This document shows, piece by piece, positions 26,901 to 37,873 of a stretch of 64,000 nt of DNA. A program made the position numbers and the translations under genes. A model generated the notes under the pieces. It was not told where the DNA came from. It was given only the letters and a program-made list of their open reading frames with translations, and did no database searches. The DNA lies in NCBI RefSeq assembly GCF_030848805.1, contig NC_092369.1, positions 10,639,199 through 10,703,198 of the forward strand, in the 5' to 3' direction. The stretch comes from Temnothorax longispinosus (Eukaryota > Arthropoda > Insecta > Hymenoptera > Formicidae). Within the stretch, counting starts at the first letter, position 1. The number at the start of each line of letters is the position of its first letter.

Positions 26901-28240
26901 GCACGATCTTCACGTTCGTTTTGATGTACACTTTATCGCTTTTATCTCAATGCTTTCTTTTGTGTTGCTAAAACATTCACATTCGATTCGCCCTCTCCCC
27001 TTACACTCCCTTCCCCTGTGTCTTCCATTTATTTCCTGAATCTAAATTATACCAACCTGTCAAAAATTGTCCTAATGGATGGCTATACGTTATTATTCGT
27101 GAAGATTTATGTGCTAACTAAAAGCCTCGAAAGCATCGTGCCGGTATTACACTCATTTGGCTCGCATGAACAGGTAGACGTTAACTTTGTGCGTTTTATG
27201 CAACAAGATGAATAAATAAAGATCCAAGATTAGTTTGTATCTATCATAATTTTAAATTATATAGTATAATGATTCCACATATAAACATGGAATATCAGAT
27301 TACACTTATATCTTATATAATGTACATGAAACATATGCGAGAGTTATATAAAACGTTCATGGACTTTGTACTCCCACTTATGCATCGTTTGCATATTTGC
27401 GTATATCTCTAATTTTGACGTAACGTTCATTTAGATATTTGAGGCGGATATCATTACGAAAAATTAAATTTTAAGACATGCAATTAAACCACCTTACAAT
27501 TGGCATTGTGCAACACCTTCCTGCTTAACATTCACAAAAGTAACGAACTTTCTTCTCGATTACCTTTAAAATAAATGGTACGCAATATGTTTCGGCTTTC
27601 TTCCATTTCGGCGCCAACAATTGCCAAAAAATTAAATTTAAGATAAATTGCCTTTCTTTTTTTTATACGCATCTAGTAATTTTTTCTAAACTTTTCTTAC
27701 TTCAAGAAATAATGTTCTTTAAAATAATTATCTTTAAAACAATTTAAATCTCATTAGGATACTAGACATTATCCTTAACTAATTGTAGTTATAACGAGTT
27801 TTCTCTTGGCATTAATTCTAATTGGAATAAGAAAACAAATGGTCAGTACTGTTGTGTTTAAATGTAATGAACATAAAATAGTATTAATGATTTAATCATT
27901 ATCACTAAAAATGTATTCAAAAATTAAAACAGAAAACATTTTAAATCTACAATTCATACAATTAACGCTATAATAAGAAGTTATATATATTTAGGTACCA
28001 ATATGAAAAAACTCTTAAACTTAGCAAAATTTAAGAATATATTGAATTTGACAAATTAAAAGATTTAACAAAATAATAAAAAGATCAAAATTTTTCTTCA
28101 TAAAAATCTGATTGCCATAGAAAAATTATTCCTTTTTAAATATATCTTAAATATCTCAATAGTATAGCCGAACTTTATCATAAATTATCTCGAAAGTTCA
28201 ACCAAAATGTAGAAACTTTAGTATATTGACGAATTACCCT
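23930..28240. other. Mostly AT-rich, no gene seen
   Basis: It contains a TTTTACGTTA-type short tandem (about 24,560-24,592) and a GC-richer patch at 24,860-25,310. Small open frames are unsupported. Confidence 0.4.
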
Positions 28241-28249
28241 ATTAAATCA

Positions 28250-29900
28250 TAATCGGGGGAAGAGTATAAAACTTTCATTCGAATTTGATCCTCTTGGCCG
28301 AGAAGTCAAGGGGGTGCGAGAGAGCATCCCCTCGCCGATACTTGGTAGCATGGCGGCGACGCGGGTTTCGCAGGGTATACAGGTACAGGTATAACATATA
28401 GGTGCACGTAGACGCGCGTATACATGCATGTGTGTACGTGTTCGCGTGCAAGAGGCAGTAACCCTCAAGGTAAGGCGAAATGCCACCTGGCAGGTTTTTG
28501 TAGCGTTGCGCGCGAGATGCGATATTGTTTTTGCCCCCTCGGCCTGAGCCCGAGCGGAGGAGCTGCCTTTAGCTTCTGCCCCCCCTTTCGTTTCTACCCT
28601 CTTTCCTCCAGCGTCGCCCCACTTCCGGTGTGGGTAGGACCCGGTAGCCAATAGGAGGTGGGTACCACGCCTCCCCCACCCACGCGCACCTGCGTTCACG
28701 CCCGCCAATCGGAGGACGAACTACCTGGAGAACCAAGTCAGCGCGATAGAAAGAGAAAGAGAGAAAGAGAGAGCGAGAAAAGGGAGAGGGTCAGAGAGGG
28801 ACGGAATGGCGGACGTGCGAGCGAGAAGAGGGCAAGAACGGAGAAAGGAGAGAGAGGAAGATGCATCGCGAACGTCCTCCGCAGTACTTGGACGCGCACG
28901 CTCCGATCGCACCTCTCTTCCTCTCTTCTTTTCTTCCTTCCCTCCCTCCCTCCCGCCCGCCCGCCCGCCCGCCCGTCCGTCCGTCCGTCGGCCGGCCGCT
29001 ATTGCTCGACGCATTCTCCTTCTTGTTGTTCTTCTTAGCCTTCCGCAGCCGCCCTCCGTCACTCCTCGTTTCCCTTCTTTCGCCTCTTTGTGCCGAGGGC
29101 CGGAGACTTCTTCTCCTCGATAGGCCACGTAGGTGCGCGCGCGTTTCATTTCTTCCCTTTTGCCGTTAATTTTCTTTGCGCGCGACCGCGTTTTTGCCCG
29201 GCCGCTCCATTACCACTGAATTCTTCTTTCGGCGATATTTCGAGCTGTTTATCGGCCGTAATGGCCGCGACCTCGAGTGCTTCTCTCTTTCGGCGCAACC
29301 GAACCCTTTCATCCTCCACCACGGTCGCGAGCTTTCCCGTCGCGCTCTTTATCGTCGCTTCGATTCGGGCCTTTAACCGTAACAAATCGGCACCAAATAT
29401 GCCGAAGGGTACATTCCGCGTGATTTGACGTTTGATCGAGCTGACGAATTCGTTCCGACTAAAGAAACGACTCTCCGAAGTATCGGAGAAGTGTTCAGAA
29501 TTCGTTTGCTGAAGCATTATCTCTCGGCGAATGCACGTGACAGATTTGTTAAGCTATCGATTTCAGCACTGTTATCCGCATTGTCGCATCGCGCGCGTAT
29601 TGTCAACTTAATATCTCATTCCGAATCGTTCGAGCAAGTGTCATTTGCCTTGAACTTAGACGGGGGCTACCGTGGTAGGGAGAAGCGCGAGTCATGCATC
29701 GCCCGAGCCATTTTTGCAACGGATCGCGCAAAAGGGTCCTTGGGCCCGCCAAATTTGGAAAGCCGCCCGGATCCAGGAGCAACCTTTTACGGGTGCCTAG
29801 CCCTGACGGCCGATGGCCGCCTTCAACTTGAAAATCTTGCGCGAACGAGTCTACCGCTAGATCCGCGAACACCTGCTTCGTCGCACCAATCATTTTAATG
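28250..29900. other. GC island with open frames of doubtful coding status
   Basis: Frames on the minus strand (29,893-29,603 and 29,517-29,146) and the plus strand (29,425-29,898) have mixed amino-acid composition and are less repetitive than elsewhere. The two minus frames are in different registers, lack splice sites and resemble no family I know. MITE family A copy 1 follows directly at 29,928. Confidence 0.3.
28930..28998. repeat. Compound tetranucleotide tract CCCT / CCCG / CCGT
   Basis: Successive CTCC, CGCC and CGTC tetranucleotide arrays grade into one another and end in GGCCGGCCG. The changing unit suggests slippage followed by point mutation. Confidence 0.85.
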
Positions 29901-29927
29901 CTGACAACTAATTTGGTTACATTAAGC

Positions 29928-30065
29928 GAAGTCTACAGTAAGAATTTAAGCTTTAAACCTTAAGTAATCAAATGTGAGAAGAATATTCGACTGTGATTGG
30001 TCAATTTCTTACGGCTTAAGGCTTAAAACTTAAATTTTACGCCTTAAATTCTCACTGTAGACTCT
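29928..30065. mobile_element. MITE family A, copy 1 (uninterrupted)
   Basis: This is about 138 bp of inverted repeat. The left end AGTCTACAGTAAGAATTTAAG pairs with the right end around TTAAATTCTCACTGTAGACT. The centre (GAAGAATATTCGACTGTGAT) matches copy 2 at 41.8-42.1 kb. It has no coding capacity. Confidence 0.75.
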
Positions 30066-30079
30066 CATTATAGCTTAAG

Positions 30080-32560
30080 ATTGGTGTAAAAAAGTCTATC
30101 ATATCTGTCAAATAAAGTTGTGAGTAATTACAGCCAAAATGACGAAAAATTGCAGTCGCTGACTTCAATACATGATCTTTTTACTTAAAAAAGAGTTTTA
30201 AGTCATTTAAAAAAAATATTTAGCTAATAACGTACAGATGAAAAATAAAAATGAGAAAAAGAGAATGAGATATCTTCAGAGATAAGTTTCAAAATACTTT
30301 TACGAAACGGGCGCGCAAATTGTTAACAATGCCAGTAAACTTGACGATCAAAGCATCTATAAAAAAAAGATGTTTCATGAAATATTCGAGAATATCATAG
30401 TCAACAAGAGCACACATCAATAATGATCAGCTAAATTATATTTATACCGCGATACTTTTTTCTACGTAGAATTAATAGTCATTATAGAATCGCTAACAAA
30501 TAATAATGAATTACAGTTATCTATTTGATAAATAATAGCTGCTAATTTTTTCGTTGGGTCGCTCATGGCTATCTCATGTGTCTGTCACGATCATCTCGCT
30601 CGATATCACGGCGGTGTCAGGAAAATCTACCAGCGACATCTGCGATATTTCCGTCTATCTTTATAAATTCGCGTAAAACAAATTTTTACAACCCGCACGC
30701 AAGAGAGCTCCTTGCGTGCGTTTTCGACTCACCAGGAGCACAATGTTTTTCTTAGCTGAACGAGCCGCCCCCTCGTAACGGTCGTTAGGTTTCCCAAGCG
30801 GAAAAATCAACACGGCCAGTTAATTTCATTCCGAATTATGAGAATCGCGTCAGCGATCCTGATTATTTCCTTTCGCGGCATGCATCGCCGCACGAGCTTC
30901 GCGAGACTTTTGGAAAGAGAGACATTGCACTCTTACGAGATGCGGTAGAAAAGTCTCGCAATCACAGATAGTAGAGCAAGTAGTAATAATAGTCTAGTTT
31001 CAATATACAAACTTGAAGGTGGAAGAAAACGTAGTTTTTTTTAAATTTCATCAAAGCAGAATATCAAACTATATTTGTCGACATGTGACAAATCGGCAAC
31101 CGAGGGATATTATTACAAAAGATTAATTAGCTCCACAAATAAATTAATATTTCCAAATACACTATAAATTTAATAATAATATTATAAATAATAATTGACA
31201 CGAGATTAATCTAATTCTAATCCAGAATTCCTTTAGGTATATGAAATACTTAAAGATTCAAGAACCAAATAAATAAAATAAATAATAATTGATACGAGAT
31301 TAACCTAATTCAAAAGTATTTAACTTATATTGTTATAGAATTCCAATCTAGAATGTTTTCCTTTAGGTGTATGAAATATTTAGAAGAACCAAATAAGTAA
31401 AATAAAACGGACGTTAATAACAACACCGGCGACTTGGCATATTTAAGCGCGTACGATTACGCGCGAAACAGCATCATCGTTCCACTCGATCTGCAAAGAA
31501 CGGACCGCGGTACTTATGGTCGCTACGTGGAAAAGTGGTGAGACAGGACGAAGGGGAAATCGGTTGCACGTTACACTTTCAGAGCGTTTTTGCGAATGGT
31601 CGAGAGGAGCCAATGAAGTTCTCTTTCGTTCGGTCTTTATGGAACCATCTCCGTTTCCACGTTCAAGCGGACAAGAAGTATAAACCGCCGTCGCCGCTGC
31701 TACTCACGCCGAACACACCGAGCGACAATTTTTTTTTCTATCCCATCCCGTTTATACCTAGCGAATTCATAAGACAATCCCGTTGAACAGCCAATTGAGG
31801 CACGTAACGTTACAGCGCAGTTTTCGAACAAAATCTTGTATATTGAAAGAAGCGCCGTAAAAAGTCCAAAATAATCGCATCATTCCCCTAATGGTCGACG
31901 GGACCATAAAACAATAGAGAAAGACTCGTGAAATATATATAATGAAAAGAGAAATTTTAGAGGTATAGTATTATTATTTATTAACGACTAAGTAAAACTT
32001 TAATTAATCATATTTTAGTCTTTTTAATGTCCAGAAACAATTTCTAAATAGAAAAATCTAACGTACGCAGCTTTCTACACTTACACTTGGCGTAATACTT
32101 GACGTCGTTTTGTTTCTTTATATAGTATCACAAAATATTTTTTATTATATTATTATACAATTTATATATGAAAAATCTTTCTTGTATGGGAAATTCTTTA
32201 ATGTTAATATAGTAATATAAGCTGGCATGAGACACAGTAGGGAAGACAGATTAATTTGGCTCCACCACGGGGGCGTAGGACACGTAAATCCACGTCACCG
32301 ACATGCAAAGTATAAGGATTGCCGGGTTTCTTGCCCCGCATTTCCCAACAGGGAAAAAAAGAGTCATGTTGAAGCCAAGGTGAAAGGGCCAAGCTACCAT
32401 AGCATTTCTAGAAAGAAGAGAGAGAGAGGGGGGGAGGGGCAATGTGCGCATCGATGCATTCCCAAAAAGGGAACGCTTAGATATCGATGGAGAGTATATA
32501 TTATCATTATCATAAACACACGTGAGAAACCCGAATTGACTTCCAGATCGCGGCGGTGAT
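30080..32560. other. AT-rich, no gene seen
   Basis: Apart from the tandem duplication at 31.2-31.4 kb, nothing was recognised. Confidence 0.4.
31189..31404. repeat. AT-rich tandem duplication, two units
   Basis: Unit 1 (31,189-31,282) and unit 2 (31,283-31,404) share ATAATTGA.ACGAGATTAA, CTTTAGGT.TATGAAATA and AGAACCAAATAA.TAAAATAA. Unit 2 carries about 28 extra bases in its middle. It is non-coding. Confidence 0.65.
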
Positions 32561-33120
32561 TTCCCCCGACGCCGCGACGGGGAGGCAATTAGTCACGGCC
32601 CCGTGGGCTCCCGCATATACGCCGCAATTATTTTTATAATCAGCTGTCGTCGCGCTTTCCCGGTAATCTATTCGAATGCGCATCATTCGCGGCTCGCACG
32701 CGCTCGGGAATAATTATTGCGGGAAAACGTGAAGGGGCGCGGTAACAAAGAGTCGCGAAGAGGCCTCGGTCTCGCGTACGGGACATATAATATACATAAT
32801 TAAACGGGTTGATTGCCGGGGCAATTATATGTTGCGCGCGCGCGCGCGCGATATTAATTTCTCGCCCCGGTCATTAATTTACTGACCGACATCGCGCAGG
32901 AAAATCTATTCCGCGCACGGCGAACGAAAGTCGTCGGATTGGATGGTGACCCGGCGGCGAGTGGTAATCGACCCGCGGCAAAAAACCGCTCGATGGCCCG
33001 ATAATTATTGGTAACAACGTACGATGTGGTTCGTTAAATCGCGGAACGGACTCTCGAGAGTTTCCTTCTGATTATGGCGAATCACGTGGGCACGCTATAA
33101 ATTATCTATATCGGCGTTTT
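32560..33120. promoter_or_regulatory. GC island with homeodomain-type sites, candidate enhancer
   Basis: CpG-rich DNA is interspersed with CAATTA, TCATTAATTT, ATAATTATT and CAGCTG motifs and a (GC)9 run. No frame is open for long. Homeodomain-type ATTA cores embedded in GC-rich DNA are a common look of insect developmental enhancers. Inference only. Confidence 0.3.
32833..32850. repeat. (GC)9 tract, potential Z-DNA
   Basis: An alternating GC run of 18 bases inside the 32.56-33.12 kb GC island. Alternating GC of this length can adopt Z-DNA. Confidence 0.8.
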
Positions 33121-33395
33121 GTACACCTGCATCAGTATGGATCGAGTTTTATCCGTCGCGTAAGGATTTAATAAGATAGTGATTAAACAATTTATGTAAA
33201 TCCAAACTTAGTAGCAAATGCACTATTAAAAGCTTGTGGTATTATTTTTTGCTGAACGAGCGAGGCGATTTGGCAAATGCGAATTTATTATAAACTATTC
33301 TTGAAAGAATTACTTAATTTTTAAATAACAGAGACTCATACGATCAATAAATAATCTAACGACAAAGGGGCTTAGAGTCGTAACAGGGTATTCTT

Positions 33396-33481
33396 GTTGA
33401 TAATAATATTTCTATAAATTTTATATATATATACTTATTGTGTTAATAATAATATTTCTGTGAATTTTTACATATACTTAT
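33396..33481. repeat. Short AT-rich tandem duplication
   Basis: TAATAATATTTCT(A/G)T(A/G)AATTTT followed by an ATATACTTAT tail occurs twice in succession, with units of about 43 bp. Likely replication slippage. Confidence 0.5.
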
Positions 33482-33761
33482 ACCAACTTAGTGAACTGCG
33501 CGCCGATTAATATTTGTCGATTTTGAAGCACAGCTTTAATTTTGTTGGGACAGTAGTTCCATATCTTCAATCGATAATCGATTTAACTTTTTAATGCATT
33601 CCGATCACTAATCAGCATCCTTATAATTATTTAATTTTTATTATCTGTTTAAATAAGATTCAGGAAGGGATTCTCATTATAATCAAGAATATGTTTCTAT
33701 CGCGCGCACAATCTTTACCCTCTCGTATCATTTAATCGTATCGATTATCCCACAACACGCA

Positions 33762-33763
<2 letters not shown>

Positions 33764-33799
<36 letters not shown>
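33764..33799. repeat. (TA)n microsatellite
   Basis: An AT dinucleotide run of about 25 bases preceded by TATATGTATATG. Confidence 0.9.
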
Positions 33800-36700
33800 T
33801 AGCAAAGGATGAGACGTACAGAAAACTACACCGATAAATAATAAAGACAACAGGAATAGTATAAGAAAAAATCACAGTTGCAAAAGTTGCTATTTACATA
33901 CATCGGACGACTAATTACTAGAAATTATAATCGAACCTAGATCTTAATCACCCGTTAATGGACGCCGAGTCGTCAACACTCTACTTAATTGCCGTCGTTA
34001 ATAATTAACGACCGCGTTAGGTAGCTATTAAACGATTATCATTGCACGTATAATAATTTAAAAAAAGCTGTACATTACAGAGTCATACCGGGTGATTATA
34101 TCAAATTAACTCGCCGTGCTTTCGCTGAGAAAGATTTCGAGAGAGTTCTCTCGGTTAATCGCATAAAATTATATGTATTAACAATATTAAAATTACGCGA
34201 GGGTGACAATCGTGAATACGTAATTGCGAATCGTAAGTACTTTATTCCGCGATTTCACGGCTCACGGCGTGGTGCAATTGAGAAGAACGATAAAATCATA
34301 TATAGCACATAATGATATCGCTCGCGGCGCCGAAGGTAATTCGCTATCAACCAGTCAAGCTGTGTGTTGTCAAAAACGAGCTTCACACATGTTTGTGCAT
34401 CACATCCCACCTCCATTAATGTTATTACACGTTCAGATCCGAGAAAAATGCGTTTACACTATCGCCATCAGAAAAATTCGCGTTTGTACTTTATCGTAAT
34501 GTCTGAAATACGAATTATTCTGCCAATTTTGAAGATAAATTCTGAAAGCTGATGTTTTTTTTTCAACATGTCTCGATATTGCAGAATGATACACTTTATT
34601 ATCGTCATCGTGATAATTGCTAATTAGTCATTATTAACTTCGCGTAGGGAAACCTACGAAATGGAAAATCTGAAAGTTATCGTCGACATTAACGGCGCTT
34701 TGTTATTGTCCTTAGATCACTTGACCAGTACAAGTCCGGTGTTTTTTACGCGCGAATCATTTTCACAGGTTGACACGCCGGATCGCCTTCTTGTCGATTT
34801 AGTCGCGGCACGGGTTCCTCGGTGCTTCTTACGCGCTACCTATACGGGATGTTCGCAAGAAAATACACGAAGCAAATCGAAAGATTAACGCGATAATTCA
34901 TTATGGTTGTAACTCGCTGGCTGGATCCCGAGGGGAAGGCAACGGCGGAGGGAAACGAGGCAAATCAGTGTGTAAAACAAAGTAAATGGGTTGGAGGGAT
35001 GAATCAGATGTTAGATCAGAATTTTCACTTATTTCGAAAAACCTTCGGAAACTACTACCTTCAGGAAGTTACCCAGTAGTTACTCGCATCCTGTATCATT
35101 AAACTTTCTTTGATATAAGACTGATCATCATTAAATGCCGATCCCTCGCCCGCCGTCGGTATGCTACGAAACTCGCGCATTAAATCCAAACGTTGCGCTT
35201 TTAATTTATCGAAGCAGTGTGATATGTATATGTGTTTTGCATGTGTGCGCGCGTCTTATTGTAATTATAAAAAATATTAATTACAATAAGTAAATAATCA
35301 CAATAAGTTTTTAATTACAATAAGTAAAAAATATCTAGATATTAGCCAAAACGTGATTATTCAATATAAGTTTCCATAACGAGAAGAAGCACGAGAAGAA
35401 AATATTAAAAAATTATAGTTTTAGGATATCGTGTGGTCATATGTATGCAAATGTACGTTCCAAGCGAATGATACGCGGAAATGTAACTAATGCAACACGC
35501 GGCTGCGAGAATTCTCTTTTGAAATATCAAGTTCATTGCCACCGTGCGATTATCCAGGTATTAATCTTCATCTACGAGTATCTTACGACGTTATTGTACC
35601 GGCTATGAGTGTAATCAACGTCCGGCAAAAAAAGGAAAGGAGGTGCTCCAAGTTTTTATGTTCCACGACAACAGTATCAAAGACAGGATTTATCATATCG
35701 GATAATTGACCCATTCGGCTAATATATTTACCTCGTTCTAAAACGGATACGCAAAATATCGCGCGATTAACAACAAATTATCTCTTCAAATTGCAAATTG
35801 TTATTAACGTCAAACTACTAAAACGTGAAATCGTATCATCAGAATGCTAATTTCTCATGCAAACGTCAATTATATAGCATTGATTTCATAAGTGATGTCA
35901 TAGCTACATCCCTTCTTACGTATACTAGGCAATAGTTTTTTTTTTCCTTTTTTTTCCTTAACCTTTTTCCAACAATTTAATAGGAGATGAAGTATTAGCG
36001 TGCAAACGTCGTTTACTTTGTCACGAACATAAATCACGTGAGATGAATAATGACATAATAAACAACTGGTCGCAAACGAGACAATCAGTATCACTCGCAT
36101 TAACTGTTATTGTAAAAACGATTATTTTAAAATTACTATCTTTTTAAGTATTATCATATCTATACTTATTAAAATTTATGCGAGTCTCATTAAATGTAAA
36201 TTCATAAAAGTTTTGCATGCAACGTGGCGGTTTCAAAAAAACTATCTCTTTAAAGTCTCAAAATAATACTTTTCGAAATAATTTCCTATTCGCTGCGGAA
36301 AAATCGCGCAGTTATACGCGAACTATATTTATATCATGACTATTATACATTCGTTCTAATACAAGTTTGTGGCGGAAATTAATGTGTTAATGCAACACGC
36401 GCGATTTAGCTTTTTTTTTTTCTTTATACAACACGAGATTTGAGAAACTCAATCTGATTTACCGTGAAAGTTATGTATAAATTCTCCAAATATGATTGAA
36501 GCAATTTTCGTTTACATTCCGAAGATTCTCGGCAAGACGCAATAACATCCGTCATCGTATAAATATCACAAAGGAGAAATACCGCATCGTACGATCGGCA
36601 ACAAACCAGTCGGGAAGCGGGGTCGCAGAAGCAGCGACAACAATAATCGGAGTGAACTATTTGTCGTCGCGACGCGTCGATTATTCCGTAAAAGAAATTA

Positions 36701-37274
36701 TACTGACGCTACAAATGTTCTGACAGCTTTTATCGCTCCGGCCGCCAAATAATTGTACGATTTTGACGTACAATACAACGAATACAATATTTGACAACAA
36801 ATTAGCTGCAAGTTTACAATTTTTAACGCTGGACACGTCTCGAGTAAAATTTGTATCGCGAAATCGAATACATTTGTTGTCGTTTTAAGAAAATTATTAA
36901 TTTGTTTTACACTTGCAGTGCCAAGTCTGCAAGAATTTATTTATCATTTGTTTTTAAATTATTTCGTTTCTAAATTAAGAAGATACGGACATTAATTTCA
37001 CCGAGAAATTTATCACAAAAAGTGCGACTCTTCAATTTTTCAATATTACAATTCCAATCCGCTAAATCTTATAACTCCAAAACGACGAGAGTCCTCGAGT
37101 GGAAATCATCATTCACGCGATACATCTCCGATTTTGCGGTTTCTGATTTCGAATTAGTGTCGCTTTATTAAACAATCAAGATCTCCGCGTTTTCGGCGTG
37201 CACGTGTCATTGAGCGCATAAAGTTCTCTCGTTGAAATTGTACGACCTTCATATTTGGCGGACGGAATTTATTA

Positions 37275-37530
37275 GGCCCGTTTTATAATACATCAGATGT
37301 CGGAACGCAGCCAATAATAAACAACCCGTTCGTTTTCGCTGCACTTCTGAACCATAAGTTAGAATGAAAGAAAATATATTTGTTTTATTCTAACTTATCG
37401 CACTAGTTTAGAAGTGCGGCGAAAACGAACAGGCCTAATGGTCCAAAGAGAATTTCTTTTTGGCGAACGAATTCTTCTCATTGGAGCATCGACTGCGTTC
37501 CAACATCCGACGTATATCATAAAACAGGCC
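37275..37530. mobile_element. Inverted-repeat element in intron 1, carrying a second inverted repeat
   Basis: The left arm 37,275-37,310 (GGCCCGTTTTATAATACATC onward to GGAACGCAG) pairs with the right arm 37,493-37,530 (CTGCGTTCC to ATAAAACAGGCC). Inside lies a second palindromic element at 37,325-37,435. TTA precedes and TAA follows the outer element, so only the TA step is shared. It ends 143 bases from the splice donor of the first coding exon. Confidence 0.6.
37325..37435. mobile_element. 111-bp palindromic MITE nested in the 37.3-37.5 kb element
   Basis: CCCGTTCGTTTTCGCTGCAC at the left pairs with GTGCGGCGAAAACGAACAGG at the right, followed inward by ATAAGTTAGAAT on both arms. The right terminus reads GGCCTGTTCG on the minus strand, which resembles PIF/Harbinger MITE ends. 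The left terminus is degenerate. Confidence 0.6.
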
Positions 37531-37672
37531 TAAACGCGCGTTAGAAACTCTAGGCCTAAAAAACAAATCGGACACTTCGCTGAGACTCTCGCGAAAGAGA
37601 GACCGAGGAGATTCGAGCGTGCAAAACGTGTGCGGAAGACAGGAGGCTAAATCGCCAAAAATCATCACTCAC

Positions 37673-37849
37673 CTTACTCTGGACGTAGTCGAGGGCGAGC
37701 ATGCAGTCGGAATATCCGCTCTCAGTCTTAATGGTGGTGCCACCCTGGCCGGGCCCGGTCGAGCAGAATCCGGAACCCACGACGCCGACCGGTCCCCCGA
37801 GGCCAGCTGCCGCCGCAGCCGCGACGCTGTCACGGTACCAGGGATACAT
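37673..37849 (-). CDS. First coding exon of an unidentified gene; N terminus like a transcription factor
   Basis: The sequence shows an ATG at 37,849-37,847 (minus strand) followed by 59 codons. They end at AAG|GTGAGT, a consensus splice donor with its GT at 37,672-37,671 and an intron in phase 0. The frame stays open upstream to a TGA about 39 codons before the ATG, but it holds only a GTG (37,873) and no other ATG, so I start at the ATG. The peptide opens MYPWYRDS, has a six-Ala run (residues 10-15), a Gly-rich stretch (16-37), IKTE at 40-43 (the psi-K-x-E sumoylation pattern) and ends ALDYVQSK. From family knowledge, Ala/Gly-rich N termini with such motifs are frequent in developmental transcription factors. 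I infer a regulator on composition only, and a nuclear receptor or LIM-homeodomain identity would be a guess. No convincing exon 2 appears down to base 1, so the first intron should exceed 37 kb. The exon lies at the edge of a CpG-rich promoter-like block. Confidence 0.68.
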
Positions 37850-37873
37850 CGAGAGCGTCCCGTCGAGAATCAC

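Larger units (their letters stand above)
33120..37270. other. AT-rich, no gene seen
   Basis: Presumed intron 1 of the minus-strand gene. It holds only the repeats listed separately and short direct repeats of AATTACAATAAGTAAA (about 35,278-35,325). Confidence 0.4.

Noticed and set aside
29146..29898. Open frames on both strands with fairly mixed composition
   Set aside because: Different registers, no splice sites, no recognisable domain. I keep the interval as a doubtful island rather than a gene.
37850..37873. Upstream extension of the first exon to a GTG start
   Set aside because: Eukaryotic genes start at ATG almost always. The first ATG in this frame is at 37,849, and the upstream codons (Arg-rich, to a TGA) look like leader sequence.
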